A DNA stretch of 64,000 bases from Megalobrama amblycephala (GCF_018812025.1 NC_063061.1:36529366-36593365); one strand, 5' to 3'. Counted from the first letter of the stretch, positions 11,699-24,740 are shown. Translations and numbers: made by a program. Notes: a model not told the origin generated them from the sequence alone.

Positions 11699-12104
11699 GC
11701 TGTGCCAAAAACTAAATTTTAAATTTAAAAATATTTGACACTTTGGTTTTGAACTGTTTAAGTTGATAAAATTTAATTGGACACTGTGACATCATCTGTG
11801 GGTGGAGCTCAAACTCATGAACCGAGGGGGCGCCGCTCATTAGGGTCTAACTGAGACATTACCATAGTAACCATGTTCAAGAAATGCACATTATGTAATA
11901 TTATCTGTTTTATGTTGTTTGGCCGCCAGTGATAAGTCGAGTAATTGGTTTATCGTTTCTTTCAACAGAGTAAGATGAAACCGTTTTTGCTGTGTTTCAC
12001 ACCATTAGCGAAAGACAGCAAACGTCTCTCTCATTAACATGACCAGCATCACTGTAAGTTTACTCCTCGGGACAGATCTTTTTAAATAATGAGCTCTCAA
12101 TCTT
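11699..12104. other. Non-genic sequence
   Basis: No exon identified. The phrase cattaacatgaccagcatcactgtaag (12036-12062) echoes words near 11378-11402, so this is part of the same locally duplicated neighbourhood as 11233-11510. Confidence 0.45.
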
Positions 12105-12578
12105 GGAGATATTTAAAATGTTTAGTTAGATGACATTTGGTGCTTGTTTTATTCTTATTTGTTTGGTTCTTTTGCAGCACAGACACAAAAAAACAGAGAA
12201 AAAAAAACTTTGAAGCAATATTCACTCAGAAATTGCTAGTAAATTAACAAATAATTACATTCTGAAAGCAATTTTTACAGTGCAGAAAAAGACACACATG
12301 ATAATAAAGTACATTTTAATTTTAAAATAGACTTTGATTTCATGATTAAGTGATTAAAGTGCCCCTATTATGCTTTTTTTGGATATTACAATCCAAAATT
12401 AGCCATCAGACCAATCAGAGCAGAGCAGACCAATCACAACAGACTGGGCCATCTGACCAATCAGAGCAGAGCGTTTCAGTCATTGAGAAAAACGTTTTTT
12501 GACCTTGGATGCATGTAAACCTGTTGTATGAGACCTTTAAAACAAAATTAGCAATCTTCAAAATACCACAACAGCTCG
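12105..12578. repeat. 474-bp segment, source copy of an interspersed duplication
   Basis: Nearly identical to 14770-15244, with one 1-bp indel in an A-run and two or three substitutions by eye. It contains cccctattatgctttttttg and two ccaatcagagcagagc motifs. The copy boundaries are sharp (starts ggagat, ends acagctcg). Confidence 0.92.
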
Positions 12579-13427
12579 TTCAGTGTGCTGATGCTCCATT
12601 GGGTCACTGATCACGTAAGCGGTCGCTGGAGGTGAGAGGCGGAGTTTCCTGGCAGGGATCTGATCCGTGTGTAGGGAACATCAGAGCAGCTGCTGCAGCC
12701 GTGCGTCGCAGAGAGGGAGTCAGAGCCAAGTGACACTTTCTCTCTGGAACAGTTGTTTTTTTTATCCTTCCTTATGTGACAGATGAGCAGAATCGTCCCT
12801 GAAGGCCTCCATCAGTACAGCTTATCCATTCATCTCTCTGTCTCACTCTCTTCGGCCCCCTTTTTCTGTCTCACTATCTGTCACGATCATCTTGTACTTC
12901 TGTTTGGTGTCATTTTCAGCATAACTAGTAACACACACATAAGCTTATGCCCTTGCTGGAAGGGTCTTGTGTACAGCTGTCTGATTATTACGCAGTGTGA
13001 CAGGACGACGGGATGATCACTAGATTTTATTCTCTCTCTCTATCGTTGCGTATCTGTTCCAGTCCTGTGAGCTGTCTATGTAGGCAGCATTTTAAGGCAT
13101 TATAAGCATTAAGATGGGATTTCTAAAATAACACTGGAGTTACATTAACACCAGACAGCTCGATGCATGAATCAAAAACTTGTGTGTGACACTTTAAATC
13201 TATTATTCAACAGAAGATGATTTTTCTGTATTGTTTAACAAACTTTCAAATGTAACATTCAAAATTTAGTCTCTTCTGAGGGGAATTTACAGCATATTTT
13301 GTTGGCCTTCTCTATTATTACTCATATTTGTTGTTACTGTATGTGATTATTTCATTTTACCTTTAAACTGAAACTCATGACGCTGCACTACAATTCTGAG
13401 CAGTTTGTGATCGAACTCTCCTTGTTA
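12579..13427. other. Non-genic sequence with a GC-richer patch
   Basis: 12590-12750 is richer in CpG and purines (gtaagcggtcgctggaggtg, gccgtgcgtcgcagagaggg) than its surroundings. It could be an untranslated exon or promoter, but no coding frame supports this. The rest is AT-rich, with nothing recognised. Confidence 0.35.
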
Positions 13428-13921
13428 CAGTTTTTCTCCATTGGTTTGGCTCATTTCTTGAAACAGAAATTACATTCTCAAAACAACATGGACAAATCTC
13501 CAAACCCCTTGGCAATTGTTCACAACAGAATTGATTTTCTCATTCATTTCATCAAATTGCAAATGTCTAAGTACTTGTCTCAATGTCTCAGTACATCTTT
13601 GCAAATGATTAAGTACAGATAGGCTACATTTAGCACAATTTCCAAGTGAATAGATCTTGTTGATCTAAACTGATTGTTGATTCTCAGTCTAATGGTCGTT
13701 CGCTCCAAAACGTGTCAGCGTCATTTCATTGTATAAGTCACCACATGCACAATAGTCTGTTCAATTGTCAAAATTAGTCAAGAACATAATACCATGAATA
13801 CCATATATGAATCCTTGGAACATTTGATAAATTTATTACAGCAATTTGCAGTCAGGTTAAACTAGAACTTGACTAACGAAGGAGGCGAGGGGGCAATATA
13901 ACAATATAACTTTTTCTCCGC

Positions 13922-14190
13922 TTGCAGGTGGAGAGTGTATGAGCATCGGCTCAAGATCAGAGGTCCCTGCTCCAAGCAATGGACACTGTGTCTGAGGATA
14001 TTACAGGAGATCATTGTAGGGGATGGTTGTGACGTGCACACCGTTTCTTCCCTCGTTGCATTGCAAAGGAGAATATACGCTGTGATGTGGATGAGAATCT
14101 GTGGCCAGACAGACAGCAGCATGTGGATGGCCAGGAGGGTGAGGACGGTGACCAGGAGAGGGAGGGTGAGGACAGCGACCAGTGAAGAAC
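13922..14190 (+). pseudogene. IS630/Tc1-like transposase C-terminal fragment
   Basis: Conceptual translation with one or two frame changes gives WRVYEHR, then QAMDTVSEDITGDHCRGW, then RFFPRCIAKENIRCDVDENL followed by WPD. I recognise this as the C-terminal end of DDE_3-type transposases of IS630/Tc1-like fish elements, after the catalytic Glu. No ATG-initiated full gene is present. An acidic tail (EGEDGDQE) follows. It mirrors the reverse-strand fragment at 14456-14575. Confidence 0.7.
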
Positions 14191-14455
14191 TGTTAGTTGT
14201 GAAACTCCAGCTTTGTTTACAGCACTGTAGGCTGCATATAATTTTCATTGTTTTTTGTTTGTGTGTTTATATTACAGTATATTATGCTGTATACATTTTC
14301 TTTTTACTCTGATGTATGGAAGTTACTTTATGTGTGTGAATGATAATGGTTACAATTTCCTTGGCAGTATGAGTGCAATGTGTGATGTCAAACCTTGGAG
14401 GCTACTCTTACCCTAACATCCTATTTCTTTTTTTCAGTTTTATACACAGTGCATG

Positions 14456-14575
14456 TCACAACCATCCCCTACAATGATCTCCTGTAATATCCTCGCACGC
14501 AGTGTCCATTGCTTGGAGCAGGGACCTCTGATCTTGAGCAAGATGCTCATACACTCTCCACATGCAAGCAGAGAA
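14456..14575 (-). pseudogene. Inverted copy of the same transposase C-terminal fragment
   Basis: On the reverse strand it reads WRVYEHLAQDQRSLLQAMDT followed by ACEDITGDHCRGWL in one frame. This matches the forward fragment at 13922-14034 closely (about 110-bp inverted repeat). It is less frame-damaged than its partner. The two arms could fold into a hairpin. Confidence 0.75.
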
Positions 14576-14678
14576 AAAACTCCTCAAGAGGATTGAGGAA
14601 AGGAGAGTAAGGTGGTAGGAACACCATGACCATCCTTGGATGAGTAGTGAACCAGGCCCTGATGAGCAGGCCACGGTT

Positions 14679-15338
14679 CAAATTCACATTGTCCCATACA
14701 ATGACCCATTACAGTTTTAATGTATTATGCTGGCTAGACAAAAACAGTAGAGTAACCATTGTCAATGAAGGAGATATTTAAAATGTTTAGTTAGATGACA
14801 TTTGGTGCTTGTTTTATTCTTATTTGTTTGGTTCTTTTGCAGCACAGACACAAAAAAACAGAGGAAAAAAAAACTTTGAAGCAATATTCACTCAGAAATT
14901 GCTAGTAAATTAACAAATAATTACATTCTGAAAGCAATTTTTACAGTGCAGAAAAAGACACACATGATAATAAAGTACATTTTAATTTTAAAATAGACTT
15001 TGATTTCATGATTTAGTGATTAAAGTGCCCCTATTATGCTTTTTTTGGATATTACAATCCAAAATTAGCCATCAGACCAATCAGAGCAGAGCAGACCAAT
15101 CACAACAGACTGGGCCATCTGACCAATCAGAGCAGAGCGTTTCAGTCATTGAGAAAAACGTTTTTTGACCTTGGATACATGTAAACCTGTTGTATGAGAC
15201 CTTTAAAACAAAATTAGCAATCTTCAAAATACCACAACAGCTCGCAAATTCACATTGTCCCATACAATGACCCATTACAGTTTTAATGTATTATGCTGGC
15301 TAGACAAAAACAGTAGAGTAACCATTGTCAATGAAGGA
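14679..15338. repeat. Insertion of a copied 474-bp segment bounded by a 94-bp direct duplication
   Basis: The sequence caaattcacattgtcccata ... caatgaagga occurs at 14679-14772 and again at 15245-15338 (94 bp each, apparently identical). Between them, 14770-15244 is a copy of 12105-12578. The whole lies inside the IS630-like element at 13428-15859. The long duplication is unlike any transposase target-site duplication. Confidence 0.9.
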
Positions 15339-15883
15339 CTGGGCTAAGACTGAAAGGTGGACATGAGGGATATTTCAATGGTCCTCTGCCATAGTGACAA
15401 AACATCTAAACATTTTGACTTGCAGTGCTTACACAATGCCAAAGGGACGAAGCATTTTGGGGGCACTGACTGTTTAAATGAGAAGGAAATTTAGTTTTGA
15501 CACATGAGTGAACTGTTTTGGGAGAGATAAGAGCTTTTGCAGGTGAACCATGGTGTTGTGCCGAACCATCCACATTATTTTGACAAAAGCACCAAGACTG
15601 TTGAGAATGTCTGGTCTGTTTTAAGAAATGAGCCAAAGCAATTGAGAAGGATCTTTGCCATTTCTGTGGCACTGACTGTTTATATGGAAAAGGAATTTAG
15701 TTTTTAAACATGAGTGAACAGTTTTGGGAGAGATATGAGCTTTTGCAAGTGAGCTATAGTGTTGTGCTGAACTGTAAGACTGTTTTGCCAAATGAACTTA
15801 GAGTTTTGAGAATATAATTTCTGTTTCAAAAAATGAGCCAAACCAATGGAGAAAAACTGTAATTTAATTTCCTTGTTATATAT

Positions 15884-16649
<766 letters not shown>

Positions 16650-16937
16650 CATCAAGGCAGCTCATCAGGTTTTGGAGCAGATCTGTGTTTCTGACCCTGT
16701 AAAGTCATCTGCATTGCTCAAGTCTTTTATCAGTGATGTTCCCTGCTGTTCAGACACAACACACACTCCATCACTGTCACTCACTGTGAGTGTGTGTGAG
16801 CGTGACATCATATTACCATGCTTCAGTTTATTGTGATTAACAATCAGGCTTTACGGTGTGTGTGAGATTGCTAACTGCCCAGGGCTTAACGCTATCGTTT
16901 GGGGAGTGTTAAGGCTGTTAAAACACCTGTTTAACCA

Positions 16938-16987
<50 letters not shown>

Positions 16988-17092
16988 TCGCTGTATCAAG
17001 ACATCACGCTCAGCCCTCCGGCTGTTCCTGTAGACACAGGAGATCCCAGCGCACCTGCTCTAGTGCCAAAACACACACATACATGCACTCTT

Positions 17093-17158
<66 letters not shown>

Positions 17159-18483
17159 TTCTCTCTGTCTCTAGTCTACATTTATTATGTCCATAATGCC
17201 AATAATTTCACGAATATCAACATGCTGTTGTTTACGAAAGACAATCATTTCAAACTCAGTTTGAGTTGCATTTACAATATTCCACTTTCAGTGCTTTATA
17301 AGTGCAAACATACCAGAAAGGGATGCAACTATCGGCAAAATACTGTTGACACGGAGCATAAATCATTAATTAATCTATAGTGCTTTTATACAAGATAGAT
17401 TATTTCAAAACTGATTCAAAAACAGATCAATTTAACTTTAAATTGGTTTATTTAGAACAGTCACAAGTAAAAGAAGGTTTTAGACACTTTACTGCTCAAA
17501 TGACAAACATTTATGAATGGAAGAAATAATATAAGTTCTTTAACTAAAATCAAGCTTCATATTTCTGCTTTGAAATCCTCCAGACTGCAATCATAAGTGC
17601 ATTACTGTGAATGTGATTCAATTATGTTCTTTTGTGATCAACAGCAGTTTAATTGAACTGGAATATTCCTTTAAAGAAGAACAAAAGCGAGACAAATTCT
17701 GATGTGCGACGGCCTGAATCTGTTAAACATTTGTTTAAGGGTTGATATTCTATGATTTTTCTGTTTTACAAAATATGCTTGAATATTATTAATAGTACTT
17801 CTGTTCAGTCTAACATTGTTCAAAGGAGATGTTTGATCTTTCGTTGAATTCTGGGGGGAATTTAGTGTTTTTTGCCCATGTTTTTTTTTTGTAATTACTC
17901 ACCATATTTGTTTTTTGGCTTCTTTTCTCTGACTACAAACCTCTTCAATCCTTTCCTGAGATCATAAACAAAGACTTTGAGTGATTTTTGGCTTCTGGCA
18001 GGTGTTGATAAGTGTCATTGTGTCACCGCTTCAAAAATGACTTGGGAATTAAAAGTTCTTTTGCTATTTTTCTTTAACGCTCTCCTTTATTTGTAAGAGA
18101 TCTGAACTGCAAACTACTGTGAGAAGTTCACCAGTTAAAAGTTTGTCATGTGCATATCCTGTTTCCTGTGGGTGTGAAGAAAGGCTGTTGATGTGTGTGT
18201 GATTGACTTCGACAGTGAGACAGCAGCGTCTAGCAATCTGAAATCCAGCAGCAATTAGGCCTGAGCAGTACTGACTATTGATGTGTTAAGATTTTGTTGG
18301 CTATGCTCTTTTTATTTAGACATTAGTTTTCCTAAACCTAACCTTAAAATGATTTAATAGCATTTAAATGTCAAGCCGATATCTGTTCACACTATGTGTT
18401 TCAAAGAACTGAATCAATGATTCGTTTGTCATTAATCAAATATAATTAAGTTATGTCAACTTATGTTTTTACAGTACTTTACT
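16650..18483. other. Non-genic sequence with (GT)n and (CA)n
   Basis: Contains (GT)22 at 16942-16986 and (CA)28 at 17102-17157. The remainder (17158-18483) looks like single-copy AT-rich DNA with no exon or element recognised. Confidence 0.55.
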
Positions 18484-18988
18484 TTAAAGGGTTGGTTCAC
18501 CCAAAAATGAGATTTCTGTCATTAATTACTCACCCTCATGTCGTTCCACACCCCTAAGACCTTCGTTCATCTTCAGAACACAAATTAAGATATTTTTGAT
18601 GAAATCCGATGGCTCAGTGAGGCCTGCATTGACAGCAAGATAATTAACACTTTCAGACGCCCAGAAAGCTACTAAAGACATATTTAAAACAGTTCATGTG
18701 ACTACAGTGGTTCAACCTTAATGTTACGAAGAGACTTTTTGTGCACCAAAAAACAAAATAACGACTTTATTCTAGTGATGGGCGATTTCAAAACACTGCT
18801 TCATGAAGCTTCGAAGCTACGAATCGTTTGTTTTGAATCAGTGGTTTGGAGAGTGTATCAAACTGCCAAAGGCCTCACTGAGCCATCAGATTTTATCAAA
18901 AATATCTTAATTTGTGTTCTGAAGATGAACGATGGTCTTATGGGTCTGGAACGACATGAGGGTGAGTAATTAATGACAGAAATTTTAT
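18484..18988. mobile_element. Non-autonomous inverted-repeat element, right end truncated
   Basis: The left arm ttaaagggttggttcaccca ... actcaccctcatgtcgttcca reappears inverted at about 18948-18985 (tggaacgacatgagggtgag). The terminal gggtgaaccaaccctttaa part is missing at the right end. The interior contains cttcatgaagcttcgaagct. Fragments of the same family are at 52385-52770 and about 54418-54460. I associate this family with cyprinid genomes but cannot give its superfamily. Confidence 0.75.
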
Positions 18989-19028
18989 TTTTTATATAAT
19001 TTATAAGTTATGTATACAAGATTCAACT

Positions 19029-21618
19029 CAAAGTCTGCAGAAGAGGATTAGGGCCAAGCAATAATAAAAAAATAAAACCATCTCGAGATTAAAGTTGTTA
19101 AATTTCAAGAAAAAAGTCGAGATAAAATGTTGAGAATAAAGTCATTAAATTATGAGAAAAAAGTCGTTAAATTATGAGAACAAATTCGTTAAATTATGAG
19201 AAAAATGTCGTTAAATTTTGAGAAAAAAGTCGAGATAAAATGTTGAGAATAAAGTCATTAAATTAACGAATTTATTCTCGTAATTTAACGAATTTGTTCT
19301 CGTAATTTAATGACTTTTTTCTCATAATTTAATGAGTTTATTCTCGTAATTTAATGAGTTTATTCTCAACATTTTATCTTGACTTTTTTCTCGAAATTTA
19401 ACGAGTTTGTTCTCGTAATTTAACGACTTTTTTCTCGTAATTTAATGACTTTATTCTCAACATTTTATCTCGACTTTTTTCTCGGAATTTAACGAGTTTA
19501 TTCTAAACATTTTATCTAGACTTTTTTCTCGAAATTTAACGACATTTTTCTTATAATTTAACAAATTTGTTCTCGTAATTTAACGACTTTTTTCTCGTAA
19601 TTTAATGACTTTATTCTCAACATTTTATCTCGACCTTTTTCTCGGAATTTAACTAGTTTTTTCTTGTAATTTAACAACTTTAATCTCGAGATGGTTTTAT
19701 TTTTTTATTATTGCTTGGCCCTAATTCTCTTCCGTACAAAGTCAGTTTAATATAATTACAAATTTAAGGCAGCAACCGAACTTAAGTTTTTAAGTTGAAA
19801 GGTAGACATTTTATCTCGACTTTTTTCTCAAAATTTAACGAGTTTGTTCTCGTAATTTAACGAGTTTATTCGAAACATTTTATCTCGACTTTTTTCTCGA
19901 AATTTAACGAGTTTGTTCTCGTAATTTAACGACTTTTTTCTCGTAATTTAATGACTTTATTCTCAACATTTTATCTCGACTTTTTTCTCGGAATTTAACG
20001 AGTTTATTCTAAACATTTTATCTAGACTTTTTTCTCGAAATTTAACGACATTTTTCTTATAATTTAACAAATTTGTTCTCGTAATTTAATGACTTTTTTC
20101 TCGTAATTTAATGACTTTATTCTCAACATTTTATCTCGACCTTTTTCTCGAAATTTAAAGAGTTTTTTCTCGTAATTTAACAAGTTTATTCTCAACATTT
20201 TATTTCGACTTTTTTCTCGAAATTTAACGAGTTTTTTCTCGAAAATTAACAACTTTAATCTCGAGATGGTTTTATTTTTTTATTATTGCTTGGCCCTAAT
20301 CCTCTTCCGTACAAAGTCAGTTTAATATAATTACAAATTTAAGGCAGCAACCGAACTTAAGTTTTTAAGTTGAAAGGTAGACATTTTATCTCGACTTTTT
20401 TCTCGAAATTTAACGAGTTTGTTCTCGTAATTTAACGAGTTTATTCGAAACATTTTATCTCGACTTTTTTCTCGAAATTTAACGACATTTTTCTCATAAT
20501 TTAACAAATTTGTTCTCGTAATTTAACGACTTTTTTCTCGTAATTTAATGACTTTATTCTCAACATTTTATCTCGACCTTTTTCTCGGAATTTAACTAGT
20601 TTTTTCTTGTAATTTAACAACTTTAATCTCGAGATGGTTTTATTTTTTATTATTGCTTGGCCCTAATTCTCTTCCGTACAAAGTCAGTTTAATATAATTA
20701 CAAATTTAAGGCAGCAACCGAACTTAAGTTTTTAAGTTGAAAGGTAGACATTTTATCTCGACTTTTTTCTCAAATTTAACGAGTTTGTTCTCGTAATTTA
20801 ACGAGTTTATTCGAAACATTTTATCTCGACTTTTTTCTCGAAATTTAACGAGTTTGTTCTCGTAATTTAACGACTTTTTTCTCGTAATTTAATGACTTTA
20901 TTCTCAACATTTTATCTCGACTTTTTTCTCGGAATTTAACGAGTTTATTCTAAACATTTTATCTAGACTTTTTTCTCGAAATTTAACGACATTTTTCTTA
21001 TAATTTAACAAATTTGTTCTCGTAATTTAATGACTTTTTTCTCGTAATTTAATGACTTTATTCTCAACATTTTATCTCGACCTTTTTCTCGAAATTTAAA
21101 GAGTTTTTTCTCGTAATTTAACAAGTTTATTCTCAACATTTTATTTCGACTTTTTTCTCGAAATTTAACGAGTTTTTTTCTCGAAAATTAACAACTTTAA
21201 TCTCGAGATGGTTTTATTTTTTTATTATTGCTTGGCCCTAATCCTCTTCCGTACAAAGTCAGTTTAATATAATTACAAATTTAAGGCAGCAACCGAACTT
21301 AAGTTTTTAAGTTGAAAGGTAGACATTTTATCTCGACTTTTTTCTCGAAATTTAACGAGTTTGTTCTCGTAATTTAATGAGTTTATTCGAAACATTTTAT
21401 CTCGACTTTTTTCTCGAAATTTAACGACATTTTTCTCATAATTTAACAAATTTGTTCTCGTAATTTAATGACTTTTTTCTCGTAATTTAATGACTTTATT
21501 CTCAACATTTTATTTCGACTTTTTTCTCGAAATTTAAAGAGTTTTTTCTCGAAATTTAACAACTTTAATCTCGAGATGGTTTTATTTTTTTATTATTGCT
21601 TGGCCCTAATCCTCTTCC
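19029..21618. repeat. M1 element expanded into a higher-order repeat
   Basis: A full M1 element (left end about 19029, right end CTCTTCCG at 19734) contains forward then reverse 69-bp-type units. It is followed by four tandem blocks, each made of an 80-90-bp flank (gtacaaagtcagtttaatat ... gaaaggtaga) plus reverse minisatellite plus the M1 right end. The flank starts at 19734, 20309, 20676, 21251 and 21619. Spacings of 575, 367, 575 and 368 bp give a two-block unit of about 942 bp present twice. The external flank was therefore co-amplified with the element. Confidence 0.88.
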
Positions 21619-21740
21619 GTACAAAGTCAGTTTAATAGAATTACAAATTTAAGGCAGCAACCGAACTTAAGTTTTTAAGTTGAAAGGTAGATATTTTTTT
21701 ACAGTTTACAGAAGCGTATCCTTTACTAAAAAAAAACCTA

Positions 21741-22435
21741 TGAAAGCTTGTTTCCGCCATGAAATAAAAAATAAAATATACCCTTGGAAAAACGAACATA
21801 CTGGTTAAGGAATAAAAGTAAAGTGTTTTACAGAATTTGGCCTTTATCAGTTTTATGGAAGACACTTCGATAGAACAGATGGACTCTTTTTTTGATTGAG
21901 GTCCTACACTGTAACAATACCCCGTATTTAAATATACCATGTATATAACATTACCCTGCACCCATCTTATTATAATTTTTGTATTTTTGTTTTTATGCTT
22001 ATTTTAAGTAATTTATAATTTCTTTTCCCTTTTTTCTCGTCTTGTGTATCATGACATGTATAATGTGTTTTTTACCATCTTGTATTGTTTTATGTTGCAG
22101 TTCAAAAATGAAATATTAAAAAAAATAAATAAATAAAAAGGGTAATTGCGACTTTTTATCTCACAATTTTGATTTTTTTTCTCGCAATTGCAAGATATAA
22201 ACTCACATTTGCAAGTTATAAAGTCAAAATTGATATATGATATAAATTGAATTGTGAGATATAAACTCGCAACTGCATGTTATAATGTCCAGTTGAGAAA
22301 AAACTCAGTTCAAATTGCGTGTTAAAAAGTCAGAATTGCGTGATAAAAACTCACAATTGTGAGAAAAAAGTCAGAATTATGAGATAAAAAGTCACAATTA
22401 CCTTTTTTTTATTTAGGGGCAGAAACAAGCTTCCA
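21741..22435. mobile_element. Family M3 inverted-repeat element, with an internal insertion
   Basis: Left end TGAAAGCTTGTTTCCGCC (21741) and right end inverted (GGCAGAAACAAGCTTCCA, ending 22435) are flanked by TA (21739-21740, 22436-22437). The interior near 22140-22400 has caattgcaagttataaagtc-type words related to the 21-bp array at 42184-44650. 21776-22135 is foreign to other M3 copies and ends in an A-rich tail (ataaataaataaaa), so it may be a 3' fragment of a LINE; this part is uncertain. Confidence 0.7.
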
Positions 22436-22674
22436 TAAAAACACTTTAATTATGGTTAAAGTTTTGTTTGTTTGTTTGTGTGAAAATTTTAGCTATATTG
22501 CCCAGCCCTACTAGCTTTATTCTTCATGCATATTGTATATTGTACATACTCTAATGAGAGTTAGTTGACATGTAGTTGCAAAAATTACTTATAATTAGTA
22601 GAATGTCTAAAGTGGACCATTGAAATAAAACGTAACCTTTTCCGTTTATATGTTTGTGTGTCTCTGTTTTCCAG

Positions 22675-22792
22675 GCAGTAAACACTCATTAGTGATGAAA
22701 GCGGTCCACAGGGCTCGTTCAGTCAGTCGGACAGATGTTTGCTGCTCTCTTTACAATGAGAAACCCAACCCATACAACATGCTCGCTCACAG
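22675..22792 (+). CDS. Candidate internal coding exon of an unidentified host gene
   Basis: A pyrimidine-rich tract ending ttttccag|GC (acceptor AG at 22673-22674) precedes 118 bp that end CACAG|GTACAA (donor GT at 22793). Only one frame is open across it. After two leading bases it encodes 38 codons starting SKHSLVMKAVHRARS and ending NPYNMLAH, and the other two frames hit stops at once. The codons are balanced and richer in GC than the flanks. No repeat family overlaps it. I do not recognise the protein. It is too short for a domain call, and a 38-codon open frame is not rare by chance, so the splice sites carry most of the weight. Neighbouring exons were not found. Confidence 0.45.
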
Positions 22793-23849
22793 GTACAAAA
22801 GCACAGAGTGATTTTCGGCTCAAATTCATTTTCAAAAGACGTCAAAGTCATAACACAAAGGAGAATTCTGAAGCAAAAGCATTCTAAAAATGAAGATTCC
22901 AATTAGAACACAAAAGGGTTTTATGGTTTGAATAGAACTTTTTAAAGCAACTTTTTGTCAGCAAATTTCTTTACTGGTGCTCTGAAAGCACCAGTAGGAA
23001 GTCTGGATGTGTATTAGTCACTCAGATCTGTGGAAACAATAGAAATCTGATCTAAGATTGGCATAAAGAGGTTCTCTGTGGTTTGGAGCTGCTCTCGTTG
23101 TGGAACAGTGACAGATCAGTTGAGTGTCTCTCTAATGGCTGATGGATTCGCTTTGACTGAGCAGTTCTGGATCAGTTTTGTTTCGCTTTATGAGAACACA
23201 TTAGCTAGATGTGATTAGATCGCCCAGAGGAAAATATTATTGCTCAGAGGTTGCTCTTTTATAGCTCAATGTTCTCAGATGTGTTGCAATTTGAGTATCA
23301 GCTGTGTTTTAAAGTTGATTCTGATGGATAAAAACAGACAGTTTGTTGAACAGAGTGTAGAAATAATACATAATACTTTGCATGGAGAAAGAATGCCTCT
23401 TTTAAGACCATCAAAATTGTTGATATGTGATATTATTTCCAAGATAATTAAGCATATTAACAATAAAAAAGTCAGATAATGAACACAAGTAGCAAAAAAT
23501 GTAGCCTAATGAAAAATTACACAGTAAATGAAAAGATTATATATTTCTTCATTCATTGCACAGTATTTATACATCATGCTAGTATGTTTATACAAACACA
23601 ATAAAATTGTTTTACATTATTTTTACTGTCTTTACAGTTTTATTTGCATTCTTGGCTCAATTGTAAAAAACACTTTATGCCGAAATGTTTCTATATAAGG
23701 AGAAATGTCTACATTATTGCATAATACTTAAATTTTTAACACATTATTAAATTTTTTTTAGTGAAAAATTTGTTTATGAGCTGTTTAATTCATTAAAAAT
23801 AAATTAAAACTAAATCCATCAAATGATCCCATGATGGGAGCCCCTAATA
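22793..23849. other. Probable intronic or intergenic sequence
   Basis: AT-rich, with no second exon recognised. The paragraph-like unique stretch at 22960-23240 is less AT-rich than what follows. Confidence 0.45.
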
Positions 23850-24243
23850 TGTGACCCTGGACCACAAAACCAGTCAAAAGGGTCATTTTCTTTCTTTTTT
23901 TTTTTTTTAAACAAATGTATACATCTGTAAGCTTTCCATTGATGTATGGTTTGTTAGGATAGGACAATATTTGGATGAGATACAACTATTAGAAAATCTG
24001 GAATCTGAGGGAATATTGAGTATTGAGAAAATCACCTTCAAAGTTGTTCAAATGAAGTCCTTATCAATGCAAATTACTTACTTTAATATATATACAGTAG
24101 GAAATTTACAAAATATCTTCATGAAACATGATCTTTACTTAATATCCTAATCTTTTTTGGCACAAAAGAAAAATCAATCATTTTGACCCATACAATGTAT
24201 TGTTGGCTATTGCTACAAATATACCCGTGCATCCAGGGTCACA
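23850..24243. mobile_element. Non-autonomous inverted-repeat element with TGTGACCCTGGA ends
   Basis: The left end TGTGACCCTGGACCACAAAA and right end tccagggtcaca (ending 24243) are inverted. TA is on both sides (23848-23849, 24244-24245). 394 bp, AT-rich, no coding. I recognise this end sequence as a common cyprinid dispersed element. Confidence 0.8.
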
Positions 24244-24740
24244 TACATGAAGCACCTGAAAGAAACCTTTACGGTTTTATAAGGTTCTCTCTAGTGTGTA
24301 GCAGACAGAATTGAGATAAAATAAAGATCTCATTTGTGATTTCTCTTTCTTAGACAGCAGGATTCTGGTCAAGGATTCAGTCTGATCTGCTAATGCAGTT
24401 CAGGAGCTCGTATGAATAAAGTATGTAAGAGAAAGAGTGCTGAACCCGCGCTCACCTGAGAATGATGGATTATTCCTCCAGTACACAGCCCTCGGTGCGT
24501 GTGTGTGTGTGTGTTAGTCTGTTGGGAACAGAAAGAACTGATGTGACATGAACCAGAACAAACAAGAGTGTTATGCACTCAACGGCCCAGTTCAGTGTGT
24601 GCATGTGTGTGTGAGAGAGAATGAGATTTAGATGGTGATTATGTTGTCAGTGTCATTGTGATGCACAGTACATGCTCAGCATTTTACATATATGCACACT
24701 TACATACTAAATCCTACAGTTATTGTCTTCTGTCTAATTA
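24244..24740. other. Non-genic sequence
   Basis: Contains a short (GT)n at about 24498-24515 and GT-rich stretches near 24598. No exon identified. Confidence 0.5.

Larger units (their letters stand above)
13428..15859. mobile_element. IS630/Tc1-like element, rearranged
   Basis: TIRs of at least 55 bp begin CAGTTTTTCTCCATTGGTTT (13428), with the inverted copy ending 15859, both flanked by TA (13426-13427, 15860-15861). It shares its end sequence with the elements at 24741-26316 and 28721-29668. Inside are two opposed fragments of a transposase C-terminus (13922-14190 and 14456-14575). A copied 474-bp segment with a 94-bp flanking duplication (14679-15338) is also inside. Near the right end is a tandem duplication of about 206 bp (15462 vs 15668), giving an internal TIR-like copy at about 15620-15650. 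It is not autonomous. Confidence 0.85.

Noticed and set aside
11490..11738. Open frames through (TTTTG)n
   Set aside because: Pentanucleotide repeat has no stop codon in its periodic frames; not coding.
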